Positions 1 through 7,735 of a DNA stretch of 51,821 nt are shown piece by piece; positions within the stretch are counted from its first letter, which is position 1, and every line of letters begins with the position of its first letter. Source of the DNA: Treponema sp. (GTDB lineage Bacteria > Spirochaetota > Spirochaetia > Treponematales > Treponemataceae); assembly GCA_024400955.1 (NCBI GenBank), contig JAKSLY010000019.1, positions 1 to 51,821 of the forward strand. The letters run 5' to 3'. Below the pieces are notes generated by a model. It saw only the letters and a program-made list of their open reading frames with translations. It had not been told where the DNA came from and did no database searches. Both the position numbers and the translations under genes were made by a program.

Positions 1-1
1 A

Positions 2-106
2 GTATATTCTCTGTTCGACTTCAAAGATTTTAGAGAAAACATGGATGCAGAAAAACGTTATCTTCAGGGTAGATTCGGTGCAGTCCCTTATATCAAGTGT
101 AATTAA
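2..106 (+). CDS. C-terminal fragment of an unidentified protein
   Basis: The frame is open from the left edge and ends at TAA 104-106, so only the last 34 residues are visible. The tail is rich in aromatic and charged residues and ends GRFGAVPYIKCN. Codon use looks like that of the neighbouring genes. I do not recognise the family from so short a piece. It converges on the AEC carrier gene, with about 180 bp of repeat-like sequence between the two stops. Confidence 0.6.
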   Translation, partial: VYSLFDFKDFRENMDAEKRYLQGRFGAVPYIKCN

Positions 107-149
107 GTTTTTTTAGGAGAAGTTGTAACAATAAAAAAGAAAGCCGCTG

Positions 150-286
150 TGGTGATTTATCAACACTTAAAAGATAGCCATGACTTTTTAGCCGGGCGTT
201 GCGGGCCGGCGATTGAGGCCCGCAGAAGGGGTAGGGGGCAATCGGAGATTGCAACCGTAGGGGAAGGCTTTCCCTCTTGCATTCTT
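150..286. repeat. Intergenic hairpin-rich repeat-like element
   Basis: This GC-rich stretch lies between two convergent gene ends and is unlike coding sequence. It is a row of short hairpins: GGGCC/GGCCC around 206-222, GCAATC-gga-GATTGC around 239-253, and GGGAA/TTTCCC around 262-275. The same build (short stems closed by tight GNA-type loops) is seen at 21403-21513. I infer a dispersed non-coding repeat; a genome-wide copy count would be decisive. Confidence 0.45.
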
Positions 287-1213
287 TTATGCACTTGCCA
301 CAAGTAGCAGTGAGAACACGATGAGTGCGACGATAATTTCAAGGCTTATGACTGCGGATGAAAATTCCACTGCTTCCTTCTTCTTTGAATAGATGGAGAT
401 GAGGAAGCTTGGCGGGCAGCTGAAGTACATGAGCAGTGTCACGAGGAGTATTTCGTTAAGGCCGATGGTAAGCTTGATTGTTGCAAGCACAATGGCTGCT
501 ATGACAAGTTGCACCGCATATCTTACCAGCGTGAACTTGATTCCCCTTGATAGAACTGCCCTGTCAAAGACAAGCCCTGCACCGATGGAAATCAGGATCA
601 ATGAGGTGAGTGGAGCCGTAAACATGCTGATGATTTTTGAATAAAGTTCTGCGTATTTTGAGCCGTCAATTGTTTTTCCAAGTCCAAGGGCAGCTCCCCC
701 AAATCCCAGGACGACTGCAATGATGAGGGGATTCTTTACGATGGAAAGGGCAATCTCCTTTTTTGATGGGGATTCTCCGTTGATCATCTTGTAGCCCACG
801 TACATGACTGTAAATCCAAAGACGCCGCTAAAAATGTCCATGCTTACGATGTAGTAAAGGTTCTGTGCACCCACGAGGATTGAAATCAGTGCCCAGCCAA
901 ATAGTCCGCCTTCGTAGGTTCCCATGGCGTATGGAACGTAATCCCTTATGGACTTGTCAAAAAATCTTTTTAGGGGAAATCCGATTGCCCAGGCAGAAAA
1001 GAGCATGAAGAATTCAAGAAGAATCAGGATGATGGAATCCCTTGAGTACTTTCCGTGGATCAGGGCATCAAAGGCCATGACCGGCAGAAGGACTGTAACG
1101 CAAAGGTTCTTTATGTCTGCAATTCCGCCGTCGGTTAGGATTTTTTTTGAGCGAAGGATTTTACCCAACGCAATCATCAGGAAAACTGGAATTATTGTCT
1201 GTAAGATCTGCAT
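287..1213 (-). CDS. AEC-family (auxin efflux carrier-like) transporter
   Basis: A 308-residue integral membrane protein with about ten hydrophobic segments. The start MQILQTIIPVFLMIALGK and the glycine-rich central part match the bacterial AEC family, which includes malate permeases and other carboxylate carriers. The family normally has two five-helix halves and about 300-320 residues, so it looks complete. The substrate cannot be read from sequence. It stands alone, divergent from ilvD. There is no Shine-Dalgarno; a TATAAT box (minus strand, 1220-1225) ends 6 nt before the ATG, suggesting a leaderless mRNA. Confidence 0.85.
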   Translation of the reverse strand: MQILQTIIPVFLMIALGKILRSKKILTDGGIADIKNLCVTVLLPVMAFDALIHGKYSRDSIILILLEFFMLFSAWAIGFPLKRFFDKSIRDYVPYAMGTYEGGLFGWALISILVGAQNLYYIVSMDIFSGVFGFTVMYVGYKMINGESPSKKEIALSIVKNPLIIAVVLGFGGAALGLGKTIDGSKYAELYSKIISMFTAPLTSLILISIGAGLVFDRAVLSRGIKFTLVRYAVQLVIAAIVLATIKLTIGLNEILLVTLLMYFSCPPSFLISIYSKKKEAVEFSSAVISLEIIVALIVFSLLLVASA

Positions 1214-1219
1214 TTCTCA

Positions 1220-1225
1220 ATTATA
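1220..1225 (-). promoter_or_regulatory. -10 box of the AEC carrier gene
   Basis: TATAAT on the minus strand, 6 nt upstream of the ATG at 1213. No good -35 hexamer lies at 16-18 nt spacing. Transcription would start at or next to the A of the ATG. Confidence 0.4.
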
Positions 1226-1268
1226 TAGGAATGAAACCAAATATGGTAGGCAGTCAGTGAGTTTCCAA

Positions 1269-1297
1269 TTGAAAAATCACTTTCTTCCATATATACT
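1269..1297 (+). promoter_or_regulatory. Sigma-70 type promoter for ilvD-mntP
   Basis: TTGAAA (1269-1274) and TATACT (1292-1297) are 17 bp apart, each five of six to consensus. The predicted start near 1304 leaves a leader of about 33 nt that contains the GAGG ribosome site of ilvD. I saw no attenuator or leader peptide, which many branched-chain biosynthesis operons carry. Confidence 0.6.
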
Positions 1298-1336
1298 AGT
1301 AAAACTCAAACTTCAAATTTTTTTCGAGGCAATATT

Positions 1337-3028
1337 ATGGCAAAGAAATCAGACAACGCATGCAAGGGTGTTGCTCGCGCTCCACATCGTTCCCTTTATT
1401 ACGCATCAGGCTACACTGATGAAGAACTTGACCAGCCAATGGTTGGTATCATCTGTGCAAAGAATGAACTTATTCCTGGTCACATCGAGCTTGACCGCAT
1501 TGCAGAAGCCGTGAAGGCAGGCGTTCGCATGGCAGGTGGAACTCCAATTGAATTCCCGGCCATCGGTGTTTGTGACGGTATCGCCATGGGTCATGAAGGA
1601 ATGAAGTATTCCCTTGTAACTCGCGAACTCATCGCCGACTCAATCGAATGTGTTGCAAAGGCACATCAGTTTGATGCCCTTGTCATGATTCCTAACTGCG
1701 ACAAGATTGTTCCGGGCATGCTCATGGCAGCAGCTCGCCTTGACCTTCCTACCGTATTCGTTTCCGGCGGTCCAATGATGCCTGGTCACCTTGCAGGTAA
1801 TGATCCTTCAAATCCATATAGCGGAAAGAACCTTTCACTTACAGACATGTTCGAAGCTGTTGGTGGACTTGCAGTTGGCAAGGTTACGGAAGCTCAGCTT
1901 AAGGAAATGGAACACCGTGCATGCCCAGGTTGTGGTGCATGTTCAGGCATGTTCACAGCAAACTCAATGAACTGCCTTACAGAAGTTCTCGGTCTTGGAC
2001 TGCCAGGAAACGGAACAATTCCAGCCGTTACCGGTGAACGCATTGCCCTTGCAAAGCACGCAGGTATGGCAGTAATGAACCTTTACAAGAAGGGAATCAC
2101 TGCACGTGCAATGATGACTGCAGAAAACTTCAAGAACGGACTTGCAGCCGACATGGCCCTCGGATGTTCTTCAAATACAATGCTCCACCTTCCTGCCATT
2201 GCCCATGAAGCTGGAATCGACATTGACCTTCACGAAGTAAACGAAATTTCAAACAGGACTCCAAACCTCTGCCATCTTGCTCCTGCAGGTCACACATTCA
2301 TGTGCGAGCTTGACGATGCTGGTGGTGTTCAGGCTGTTCTTGCTGAACTTGCAAAGAAGAACCTCATCAACACAAGCCTCATCACTGCAACGGGAAAGAC
2401 AATTGCAGAAAACATTGCAGGCGTTAAGAACCGCAATCCTGAAATCCTCCGCCCGATTGAAAATCCATTCAGCGACAACGGTGGCATTGCAATCCTCTTT
2501 GGTAACCTTGCTCCAAACGGAACTGTTGTAAAGCGCTCTGCATGTGCAAAGGAACTTATGCTCCACACAGGTCCTGCCCGCGTTTTCAATGATGAATCGG
2601 AAGCAATGGAAGCCGTACAGAAGTCACAGATCAAGGCTGGTGATGTTGTTGTTATCCGTTACGAAGGTCCAAAGGGTGGTCCTGGCATGCGCGAAATGCT
2701 TGCAGTTACAGCAGCCCTTGCAGGTCAGGGACTTGATAAGGAAGTTGCCCTTATTACGGATGGCCGCTTCTCAGGTGCTACACGCGGTGCTTCCCTCGGA
2801 CACTGTTCGCCTGAAGCAGCAGTTGGTGGTCCTATTGCCCTCGTTGAAGAAGGCGACATGATTACCCTCGACATCAACAACTACAAGATTCACCTTGATG
2901 TTAGCGATGAAGAACTTGCTGCAAGAAAGGCAAAGTGGGTTTGCCCAGAACCAAAGGTAAAGACCGGCTACCTGGCCCGCTACGCTAAGCTTGTATCAAG
3001 TGCAGACCGTGGAGCAATCTTACAGTAG
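1337..3028 (+). CDS. ilvD: Dihydroxy-acid dehydratase
   Basis: A 563-residue protein that dehydrates dihydroxy-isovalerate and dihydroxy-methylvalerate, the third shared step of valine, leucine and isoleucine synthesis (IlvD/Edd family, cytoplasmic, iron-sulfur). Visible family motifs are the [11 protein letters not shown] block (Cys79), [10 protein letters not shown] (Cys121), and [17 protein letters not shown] (Cys196/199/202). The C-terminal half carries [12 protein letters not shown] and [11 protein letters not shown]. The length is standard. The ATG follows GAGG by 8 nt. mntP begins 2 bp after the stop, so the two are probably co-transcribed. No other ilv or leu gene is in the window. 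Confidence 0.97.
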   Translation: MAKKSDNACKGVARAPHRSLYYASGYTDEELDQPMVGIICAKNELIPGHIELDRIAEAVKAGVRMAGGTPIEFPAIGVCDGIAMGHEGMKYSLVTRELIADSIECVAKAHQFDALVMIPNCDKIVPGMLMAAARLDLPTVFVSGGPMMPGHLAGNDPSNPYSGKNLSLTDMFEAVGGLAVGKVTEAQLKEMEHRACPGCGACSGMFTANSMNCLTEVLGLGLPGNGTIPAVTGERIALAKHAGMAVMNLYKKGITARAMMTAENFKNGLAADMALGCSSNTMLHLPAIAHEAGIDIDLHEVNEISNRTPNLCHLAPAGHTFMCELDDAGGVQAVLAELAKKNLINTSLITATGKTIAENIAGVKNRNPEILRPIENPFSDNGGIAILFGNLAPNGTVVKRSACAKELMLHTGPARVFNDESEAMEAVQKSQIKAGDVVVIRYEGPKGGPGMREMLAVTAALAGQGLDKEVALITDGRFSGATRGASLGHCSPEAAVGGPIALVEEGDMITLDINNYKIHLDVSDEELAARKAKWVCPEPKVKTGYLARYAKLVSSADRGAILQ

Positions 3029-3030
3029 TC

Positions 3031-3621
3031 ATGTCCTTCATTTTTCTGCTTAACAGCATAATGCTTGGCATAGGTCTTGCAATGGATGCCTTTTCCGTGT
3101 CCATTGCCAATGGCCTTAACGAGCCCAGTATGCCTGCTGCCAGGATGTCATTGGTGGCGGCAACCTATGGATTCTTCCAGTTTGCCATGCCAATGGTGGG
3201 CTGGATATGCGTCCATACCATTGTTGAACATTTCACTGTCTTCCAGAAGTTCATTCCGTGGATTGCATTGATACTGCTGCTGTACATCGGTGGCAAGATG
3301 ATTTTTGAAAACCTGTTTTCTAAGGGCGAGGATGGAGAGGAAGAGTCTGTGGCAAAACTTACGCCTGCAATTCTTCTCCTTCAGGGAATTGCAACAAGCA
3401 TCGACGCCCTGTCGGTAGGCTTTGCCATTGCAGATTACACTCCGGCTCTGGCACTAGTCTGTGCCCTGATAATCGCTGCCGTCACCTTTGCAATTTCCTA
3501 CTCGGGATTGGTCATAGGAAAAAAAGCCGGCGGAAAATTCTCAGGCAAGGCAGAAATTCTTGGCGGCCTGATTCTGGTTTTTATCGGAATCGAAATCTTC
3601 GTCCGCGGGATTTTCTTCTGA
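3031..3621 (+). CDS. mntP: Manganese efflux pump MntP
   Basis: A 196-residue inner-membrane protein of the MntP (DUF204) family, which exports excess Mn(II). It has six predicted helices and the two characteristic repeats, GLAMDAFSVSIANG near the N-terminus and TSIDALSVGFA in the second half, whose acidic residues belong to the transport path. It starts 2 bp after ilvD, so the Mn riboswitch that precedes many mntP genes has no room here. The last 27 codons (3541-3621) are repeated at 4536-4616. The native terminator appears to lie after the second copy, so this 3' end was probably rebuilt by an insertion. Confidence 0.93.
   Translation: MSFIFLLNSIMLGIGLAMDAFSVSIANGLNEPSMPAARMSLVAATYGFFQFAMPMVGWICVHTIVEHFTVFQKFIPWIALILLLYIGGKMIFENLFSKGEDGEEESVAKLTPAILLLQGIATSIDALSVGFAIADYTPALALVCALIIAAVTFAISYSGLVIGKKAGGKFSGKAEILGGLILVFIGIEIFVRGIFF
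3541..3621 (+). repeat. Direct repeat copy 1 (3' end of mntP)
   Basis: These 81 bp form the last 26 codons plus stop of mntP and match 4536-4616 at 74 of 81 positions, in the same orientation, 995 bp apart. The match stops right after the stop codon. All seven differences are synonymous. Confidence 0.9.
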
Positions 3622-3675
3622 AGCAACATAATGGCATCTTTAAATTAAATTTTAGTGGTGTCTATGATGTTGTTT

Positions 3676-3708
3676 AATTTCACAATGAGTTTATCTCATT
3701 GTGAAATT
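3676..3708 (-). terminator. Hairpin downstream of toxN
   Basis: A perfect 14-bp stem (AATTTCACAATGAG and its complement) with a TTTAT loop, placed 18 bp past the toxN stop. The T-run is weak on both strands, so it may stop transcription only partly, or mark the element boundary. Confidence 0.5.
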
Positions 3709-3726
3709 TGAAAATTTTGTTGGCAG

Positions 3727-4323
3727 TTAATTTTTGGTTATTGAATTATTTGCAATCCATTCCTTGCACTTTTCTTCAAGCAATCTGAAATCGCAGCAAA
3801 ATGGAATTATCTTTCCTGTTTCCATTTGTTTTTCATAAAGTTTTGTAACTTTCTGAATGATTTGATTCATTATTTTTAAGCAAAAATTGAATTCCAAATT
3901 CAGTAAGACTTTATACTTTTTTACTTCATTTGTGTCATTTTGGTTTGGATTTAAATCTACAATAGAATATAGACCTGATCTTATAGGAATCATCTTTTTC
4001 AAATCCATTACTGATAAAATATGTTTTACGGAACCATCTTTATTGTCTACAAAAATATCTTTTGAAGTTACACTTGTTTTTTGGCAGATTTCATAAATAA
4101 CAAAACGGTCTGCTCCAATATTTTTCCAAGATTTGTGTTTTTCCTTTGCTGATGAAAGGGGGATAACATATTCGTGATTTTCGCTTGATACAAGTATTCC
4201 TAAATATGGTTTTGAATCATAATTTGTTGGTTTGTAATAGACTTCAGAACAAGAATCATGCAAGTATTTTAAGTAGTCTTGATTTATGTTAATGAATTTA
4301 AGAGTGTCTTTCAAAGAAAACAT
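3727..4323 (-). CDS. toxN: Type III toxin, ToxN/AbiQ-family endoribonuclease
   Basis: A 198-residue protein with the order of motifs seen in ToxN/AbiQ toxins: KPYLGILV, then YVIPLSSAKEKHKSWKN, DLKKMIPI in the middle, and CCDFRLLEEKCKEW near the end. These toxins cut RNA and are held inactive by a repeat RNA made upstream; several abort phage infection. The ATG at 4323 follows GAGG by 5-6 nt; an in-frame TTG at 4335 is ruled out because it lies inside the terminator T-run. Upstream come a terminator, two RNA repeats and a strong promoter, the standard type III layout. It is AT-rich compared with ilvD or mntP, pointing to transfer. The exact subfamily (ToxN, CptN or TenpN) is not settled; two ~50-nt repeats are closest to CptIN. 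Confidence 0.88.
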   Translation of the reverse strand: MFSLKDTLKFININQDYLKYLHDSCSEVYYKPTNYDSKPYLGILVSSENHEYVIPLSSAKEKHKSWKNIGADRFVIYEICQKTSVTSKDIFVDNKDGSVKHILSVMDLKKMIPIRSGLYSIVDLNPNQNDTNEVKKYKVLLNLEFNFCLKIMNQIIQKVTKLYEKQMETGKIIPFCCDFRLLEEKCKEWIANNSITKN

Positions 4324-4333
4324 TTTTATCCTC

Positions 4334-4366
4334 AAAAAAAATTAGGCCGTCCAAAGTTGAACGGCC
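4334..4366 (-). terminator. Terminator between antitoxin RNA repeats and toxN
   Basis: GGCCGT/ACGGCC stem extended by CAA/TTG, followed on the minus strand by TAATTTTTTTT. In type III systems such a leaky terminator sits exactly here and sets the excess of antitoxin RNA over toxin mRNA. Confidence 0.8.
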
Positions 4367-4370
4367 ATGC

Positions 4371-4471
4371 TTTAATCTTCATCTCTTTATGATTTTCATC
4401 AAAGGTTAATGGAGACCTTCTTTAATCGCCATCTCTTTACGGATTTAAACCGCTGGTTAATGGAGACCATC
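4371..4471 (-). ncRNA. toxI: ToxI-like RNA antitoxin, two tandem repeats
   Basis: Two imperfect direct repeats of 50 and 51 nt (4371-4420 and 4421-4471) share the blocks TTTAATC, CATCTCTTTA and GGTTAATGGAGACC (plus-strand sense). Read on the minus strand, each unit begins GGUCUCCAUUAACC and ends near AAAGAGAUG; UCUCCAU and AGAGAU are complementary, so each unit could close on itself, as pseudoknotted type III antitoxins do. The middle of the unit varies between copies. The toxin's RNase activity would process the transcript into single units. Confidence 0.82.
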
Positions 4472-4478
4472 TGTATAA

Positions 4479-4507
4479 ATAGTATAAATAAAAATTCATA
4501 ATGTCAA
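4479..4507 (-). promoter_or_regulatory. Promoter of the toxI-toxN operon
   Basis: On the minus strand TTGACA (4502-4507, perfect) is 17 bp from TACTAT (4479-4484); an overlapping TATACT gives a 15-bp spacer. Transcription would begin right at the first antitoxin repeat. Confidence 0.7.
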
Positions 4508-4535
4508 GTAAATAGTATTCCTCTAAAACATATCT

Positions 4536-4616
4536 TCCGGCAAGGCAGAAATCCTTGGCGGTTTGATTCTGGTTTTCATCGGAATCGAAATCTTCGTCCG
4601 CGGGATATTTTTCTGA
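4536..4616 (+). pseudogene. Duplicated mntP 3' end (direct repeat copy 2)
   Basis: This piece encodes the same 26 C-terminal residues as mntP, from SGKAEILGG to VRGIFF and the TGA stop, but has no start or upstream body. It differs from 3541-3621 at seven bases, all synonymous. A strong terminator follows 13 bp later. The simplest reading is that this is the original end of the resident mntP, displaced by the toxin-antitoxin insert, which brought a substitute 3' end. Confidence 0.85.
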
Positions 4617-4628
4617 TCACGCCCAAAA

Positions 4629-4658
4629 AAAAGGCTTCAACTTTAGTTGAAGCCTTTT
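4629..4658. terminator. Bidirectional terminator (mntP side and potD)
   Basis: A perfect 13-bp stem (AAAAGGCTTCAAC and complement) with a TTTA loop. On the minus strand it is followed by eight T, so it is a strong stop for the pot operon. On the plus strand it has TTTTCATTTT and would have been the original ilvD-mntP terminator. Confidence 0.9.
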
Positions 4659-4693
4659 CATTTTACCCACTGAACGGGTTTTGCATCCAGTTA

Positions 4694-5731
4694 TTATTCA
4701 CCAAACCTTATTTCCTGCCAGATTTCGTTGTATTTGTCCAGGTTTTCCCCAAGGTCAACCTTAAGCACGCAGTTTGCCATCTGGTCTGCCTCGTACATTG
4801 GCTTTGTAGTCATGAATTCTTCTGCATACTTGTTTACAAAGCAAGGGAAGTGGAATGCGTCAAGGAACTTTGCATAAACTTCCGGGCGGTGGATGTAGTT
4901 GATGAATTCGTTGGCAAGCTCATAGTGCTTTGAATCCTTAAGGATGCAAAGGCTGTCCATGTAGGAAGGACCACCTTCTGCAGGAATAAAGAAGTCGATG
5001 GTATCCGACCACTTGTCTTCCGGAACTTCACCGTGTGTTACTTCAGCATATCCCTGGCAAAGCCAGAAGTCTCCGCTGGCAAATGATTTTCCAAATCCCT
5101 CGGCATCAAACTTAACCAGGTTTGGCTTCCACTGCTTGAGGATAAGATCCTTGGCTTCGGCAAGCTGTGCATCATCGATGGTATTGATGTCGTAACCAAG
5201 CTGTGCAAGGGCATCTCCCATGACTTCGCGCATGTCGTCCATCATTGTGGCGTGTCCTGCAAACTGCTTGTCGGAAAAAATGTTCCAGTTGCGCTCGTAC
5301 TCTCCGGAAACCTTAGTCTTGTTTACGGAAACTCCTGCAGCACCAAAGTAATATGGAACGCAGTACTTCATGTCAGGGTCGTAGGTTGCCTTTGCAAGAA
5401 CTTCAGGGTTGATGTACTTCTTGTTTGTCATCTTTTCCTGGTCGATTTCGCGGAACATTCCCTGCTTGATCATGATGGAAGCATAGTCCTGGCTTGGAAC
5501 AACAATATCGTATCCCTTGGCACCCGCACGGAGCTTTGCATACATTTCTTCGTTTGAAGCGTAATTGTCAAGCTTTACGGTGCAGTTGAATTCCTTTTCA
5601 AAGTCACGGAGAACTTCGTCAGGAGTGTAGTAGGTCCAGTTGTAAAGGTAAAGGACATTGTCATTCTTCTTTCCGCATGAAGAAAGAAGGGCAAGGCTTG
5701 CAGCCAGAAGGGCAGCGAAAGTTTTTTTCAT
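4694..5731 (-). CDS. potD: Polyamine ABC transporter, substrate-binding lipoprotein
   Basis: A 345-residue PotD-type binding protein (spermidine/putrescine family). The signal peptide MKKTFAALLAASLALLSSC ends in a lipobox Cys, so the mature protein is probably lipid-anchored at the inner membrane. The start of the mature part, VLYLYNWTYYTPDEVL, and GYDIVVPSQDYASIMI are typical of the family. The ATG at 5731 follows AGAGGAAACAAC; an upstream in-frame extension lacks a ribosome site and would spoil the signal peptide. It is the last gene of potA-potB-potC-potD and lies 89 bp after potC. Confidence 0.93.
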   Translation of the reverse strand: MKKTFAALLAASLALLSSCGKKNDNVLYLYNWTYYTPDEVLRDFEKEFNCTVKLDNYASNEEMYAKLRAGAKGYDIVVPSQDYASIMIKQGMFREIDQEKMTNKKYINPEVLAKATYDPDMKYCVPYYFGAAGVSVNKTKVSGEYERNWNIFSDKQFAGHATMMDDMREVMGDALAQLGYDINTIDDAQLAEAKDLILKQWKPNLVKFDAEGFGKSFASGDFWLCQGYAEVTHGEVPEDKWSDTIDFFIPAEGGPSYMDSLCILKDSKHYELANEFINYIHRPEVYAKFLDAFHFPCFVNKYAEEFMTTKPMYEADQMANCVLKVDLGENLDKYNEIWQEIRFGE

Positions 5732-5820
5732 GTTGTTTCCTCTGTAATATGGTGTATTTTTTTGGAACCAGCCCGGAACTGCATGGGGAATGCAGCGTGG
5801 GTCGGACTGATTTCTTGGTA

Positions 5821-6690
5821 TCAATGTGAAGCAGCAAAAGTCTTGAGACGGCTTCTCAGGAGAACTGCAATTGCACAGATGGCAAGGATGAGAATGAACG
5901 AAAGGGAATTGATTACCGGGCTTACCCCAAAGCGAATCATTGAATAAACGTAAAGTGGAAGGGTTGTGCTTCCAGGCCCCGAAACCAGGGCTGTGATTAC
6001 GTAGTCTTCAAGGGACATGGTGATGCTCATCATGAATCCCGAGATGATGCCAGGGAAGATTGCCGGAATGATCACCTTGATGAGGGTCTGCATTTCGTTG
6101 GCCCCAAGGTCGTGGCTTGCCTCAATGATGGAATAGTCAAATTCATCAATGCGGGCGCTTACCATAAGGTACACAAAGGGAAGGCAGAAGGTCGTGTGGG
6201 CAATGAAGATCGTAAACAGTCCAAGGCTCAGCTTGATTCCGCTAAAGAAAATCAGGAGTGAAATACCCATGATGACTTCCGGAAGAACCATTGGCAGAAA
6301 GCTTACGGTCTGAATGTAGGAACGTCCCAGGAACTTGTACCAGCTGACGCCGATGGCAGCAAGGCTACCGAGAATTGTTGCAACCAGTGCCGATGTAACT
6401 GCCACAAGGAAGCTGTTCAGCAGCGAAACCCAGAGGGGCTTTGAGCTAAAGATGAGCTTTTCGTACCATACGAGGGAAAATCCCGTAAAGGTGGTGTCCT
6501 TTGATGCGTTGAATGAAAAGAAGGTGATTACAAACAGCGGCAGGAACAGGAAGAGTATGGCCAAAAGAAGAACCGTGTTGGAAAAACCGAACCTGGCCTT
6601 CTTCTTCCAGTTTCTCTTTGCGTGGCGTGCATTTTCCGTGTTGGATTTCTTTGTAAGTTTCTTCAATAAATAAAGGGCTGGATGTTTCAT
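5821..6690 (-). CDS. potC: Polyamine ABC transporter permease
   Basis: A 289-residue permease with six predicted helices and the EAA loop EASHDLGANEMQTLIKVIIP, which docks on the ATPase PotA. It carries a basic N-terminal extension of about 35 residues (KKLTKKSN...KRNWKKKARFG) before the first helix, longer than usual PotC proteins. The ATG overlaps the potB stop as ATGA, with AGCAGGTG as ribosome site, so translation is coupled to potB. Confidence 0.93.
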   Translation of the reverse strand: MKHPALYLLKKLTKKSNTENARHAKRNWKKKARFGFSNTVLLLAILFLFLPLFVITFFSFNASKDTTFTGFSLVWYEKLIFSSKPLWVSLLNSFLVAVTSALVATILGSLAAIGVSWYKFLGRSYIQTVSFLPMVLPEVIMGISLLIFFSGIKLSLGLFTIFIAHTTFCLPFVYLMVSARIDEFDYSIIEASHDLGANEMQTLIKVIIPAIFPGIISGFMMSITMSLEDYVITALVSGPGSTTLPLYVYSMIRFGVSPVINSLSFILILAICAIAVLLRSRLKTFAASH

Positions 6691-7712
6691 TTTTCACCTG
6701 CTGTAGAAACGTTTGCTGCAGCTGCCGGAGTTGTTGCGGCTGCCACTGCCGAAAGGGGAACCGTATTGTCTTCCTTGCTGGACTTTTTGTTGAGGGCGGC
6801 TTCCTTCTTGCCTGAAGAAAGCATCAGGAGAACACCGGCCATTGAAACCAGGGTTATTACAAGGCTGAATGCAGAAGCCAGAGGCCAGTTGCGCACCTTC
6901 TGAACCTGGTCAACGATGATGTTACCGAGCATGTAGCTGTCCTTTCCGCCCACAAGCTGAGGAACCGTGTAGTTTCCAAAAATCGGGATGAATGTAAAGA
7001 TCACCGCACTTATGATGCCGCTCTTGATTCCCGGAATAAGGATTTTCGTCATGGACTGGGCCTTTGTTGCCCCAAGGTCGCGCGATGCTTCAAGAAGGGT
7101 AAAGTCAAACCTGTCCACGGCCGTAAATACCGGAAGAATTGCGTAAGGCAGGTACATGTAGATGTTTACAAGAATTACTGCACCCTTGGTGAACATGAAC
7201 TTATGCGGAACAAAAGCCTCCGAACCGCCGGTGATGGCGTTGGCAATGTTGTGGAATGCTGTCAGAAGCTGGTTCAGGATTCCGTTGTCGCCAAGGATTG
7301 TAATCCATGCAAAGATGCGGATGAGGCTGTTGGTAAGGAACGGAATGACTACGAGAATAAGCAGGGTAGTCTGGTGCTTGCTCTTGGCCATGGCATATCC
7401 GCAGGGGAGTGCGATGAGAATCGTGATGAATGTTGCAACCACGGTAATCCACAGGGTCCTCAGGAATATGATTCCGTAGGCCGGGGAAAGCATCTGCTGG
7501 TATGCCTTGAGTGAAAACTGCCTTACGACACCGCCGTAGACATCGCGTTTCATGAAGGAATAGCAGACGATGATCACCAGCGGAATTATGAAGAACAGGG
7601 AAAACCATGCTCCCATCGGCCATGCATAGGCAGGTCCCGGGTTTGCCTTCTTGAATTTATGGTTGTATGCTGCAGACGCAATCCTGAGGTCTGCACTTGG
7701 TTTTTCTGCCAT
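6687..7712 (-). CDS. potB: Polyamine ABC transporter permease
   Basis: A 341-residue permease with six helices and the EAA loop EASRDLGATKAQSMTKILIP. Its C-terminus has an unusual tail of about 40 residues rich in Lys, Ala and Thr (KKEAALNKKSSKEDN then an Ala-rich stretch) beyond the normal PotB end. The tail has no transmembrane segment and an unknown role. The gene starts 23 bp after potA and its stop overlaps the potC start by 4 bp. Confidence 0.93.
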   Translation of the reverse strand: MAEKPSADLRIASAAYNHKFKKANPGPAYAWPMGAWFSLFFIIPLVIIVCYSFMKRDVYGGVVRQFSLKAYQQMLSPAYGIIFLRTLWITVVATFITILIALPCGYAMAKSKHQTTLLILVVIPFLTNSLIRIFAWITILGDNGILNQLLTAFHNIANAITGGSEAFVPHKFMFTKGAVILVNIYMYLPYAILPVFTAVDRFDFTLLEASRDLGATKAQSMTKILIPGIKSGIISAVIFTFIPIFGNYTVPQLVGGKDSYMLGNIIVDQVQKVRNWPLASAFSLVITLVSMAGVLLMLSSGKKEAALNKKSSKEDNTVPLSAVAAATTPAAAANVSTAGEK

Positions 7713-7735
7713 ATAGACTCCTAAAAAGAGCGCTC

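Noticed and set aside
2990..3030. A Mn-sensing riboswitch before mntP
   Set aside because: Only 2 bp separate ilvD from mntP and the preceding bases are conserved ilvD coding sequence.
4371..4471. Two repeats as a short CRISPR array
   Set aside because: The units adjoin without spacers, no cas gene is near, and promoter, terminator and ToxN-like protein explain them as a type III antitoxin.
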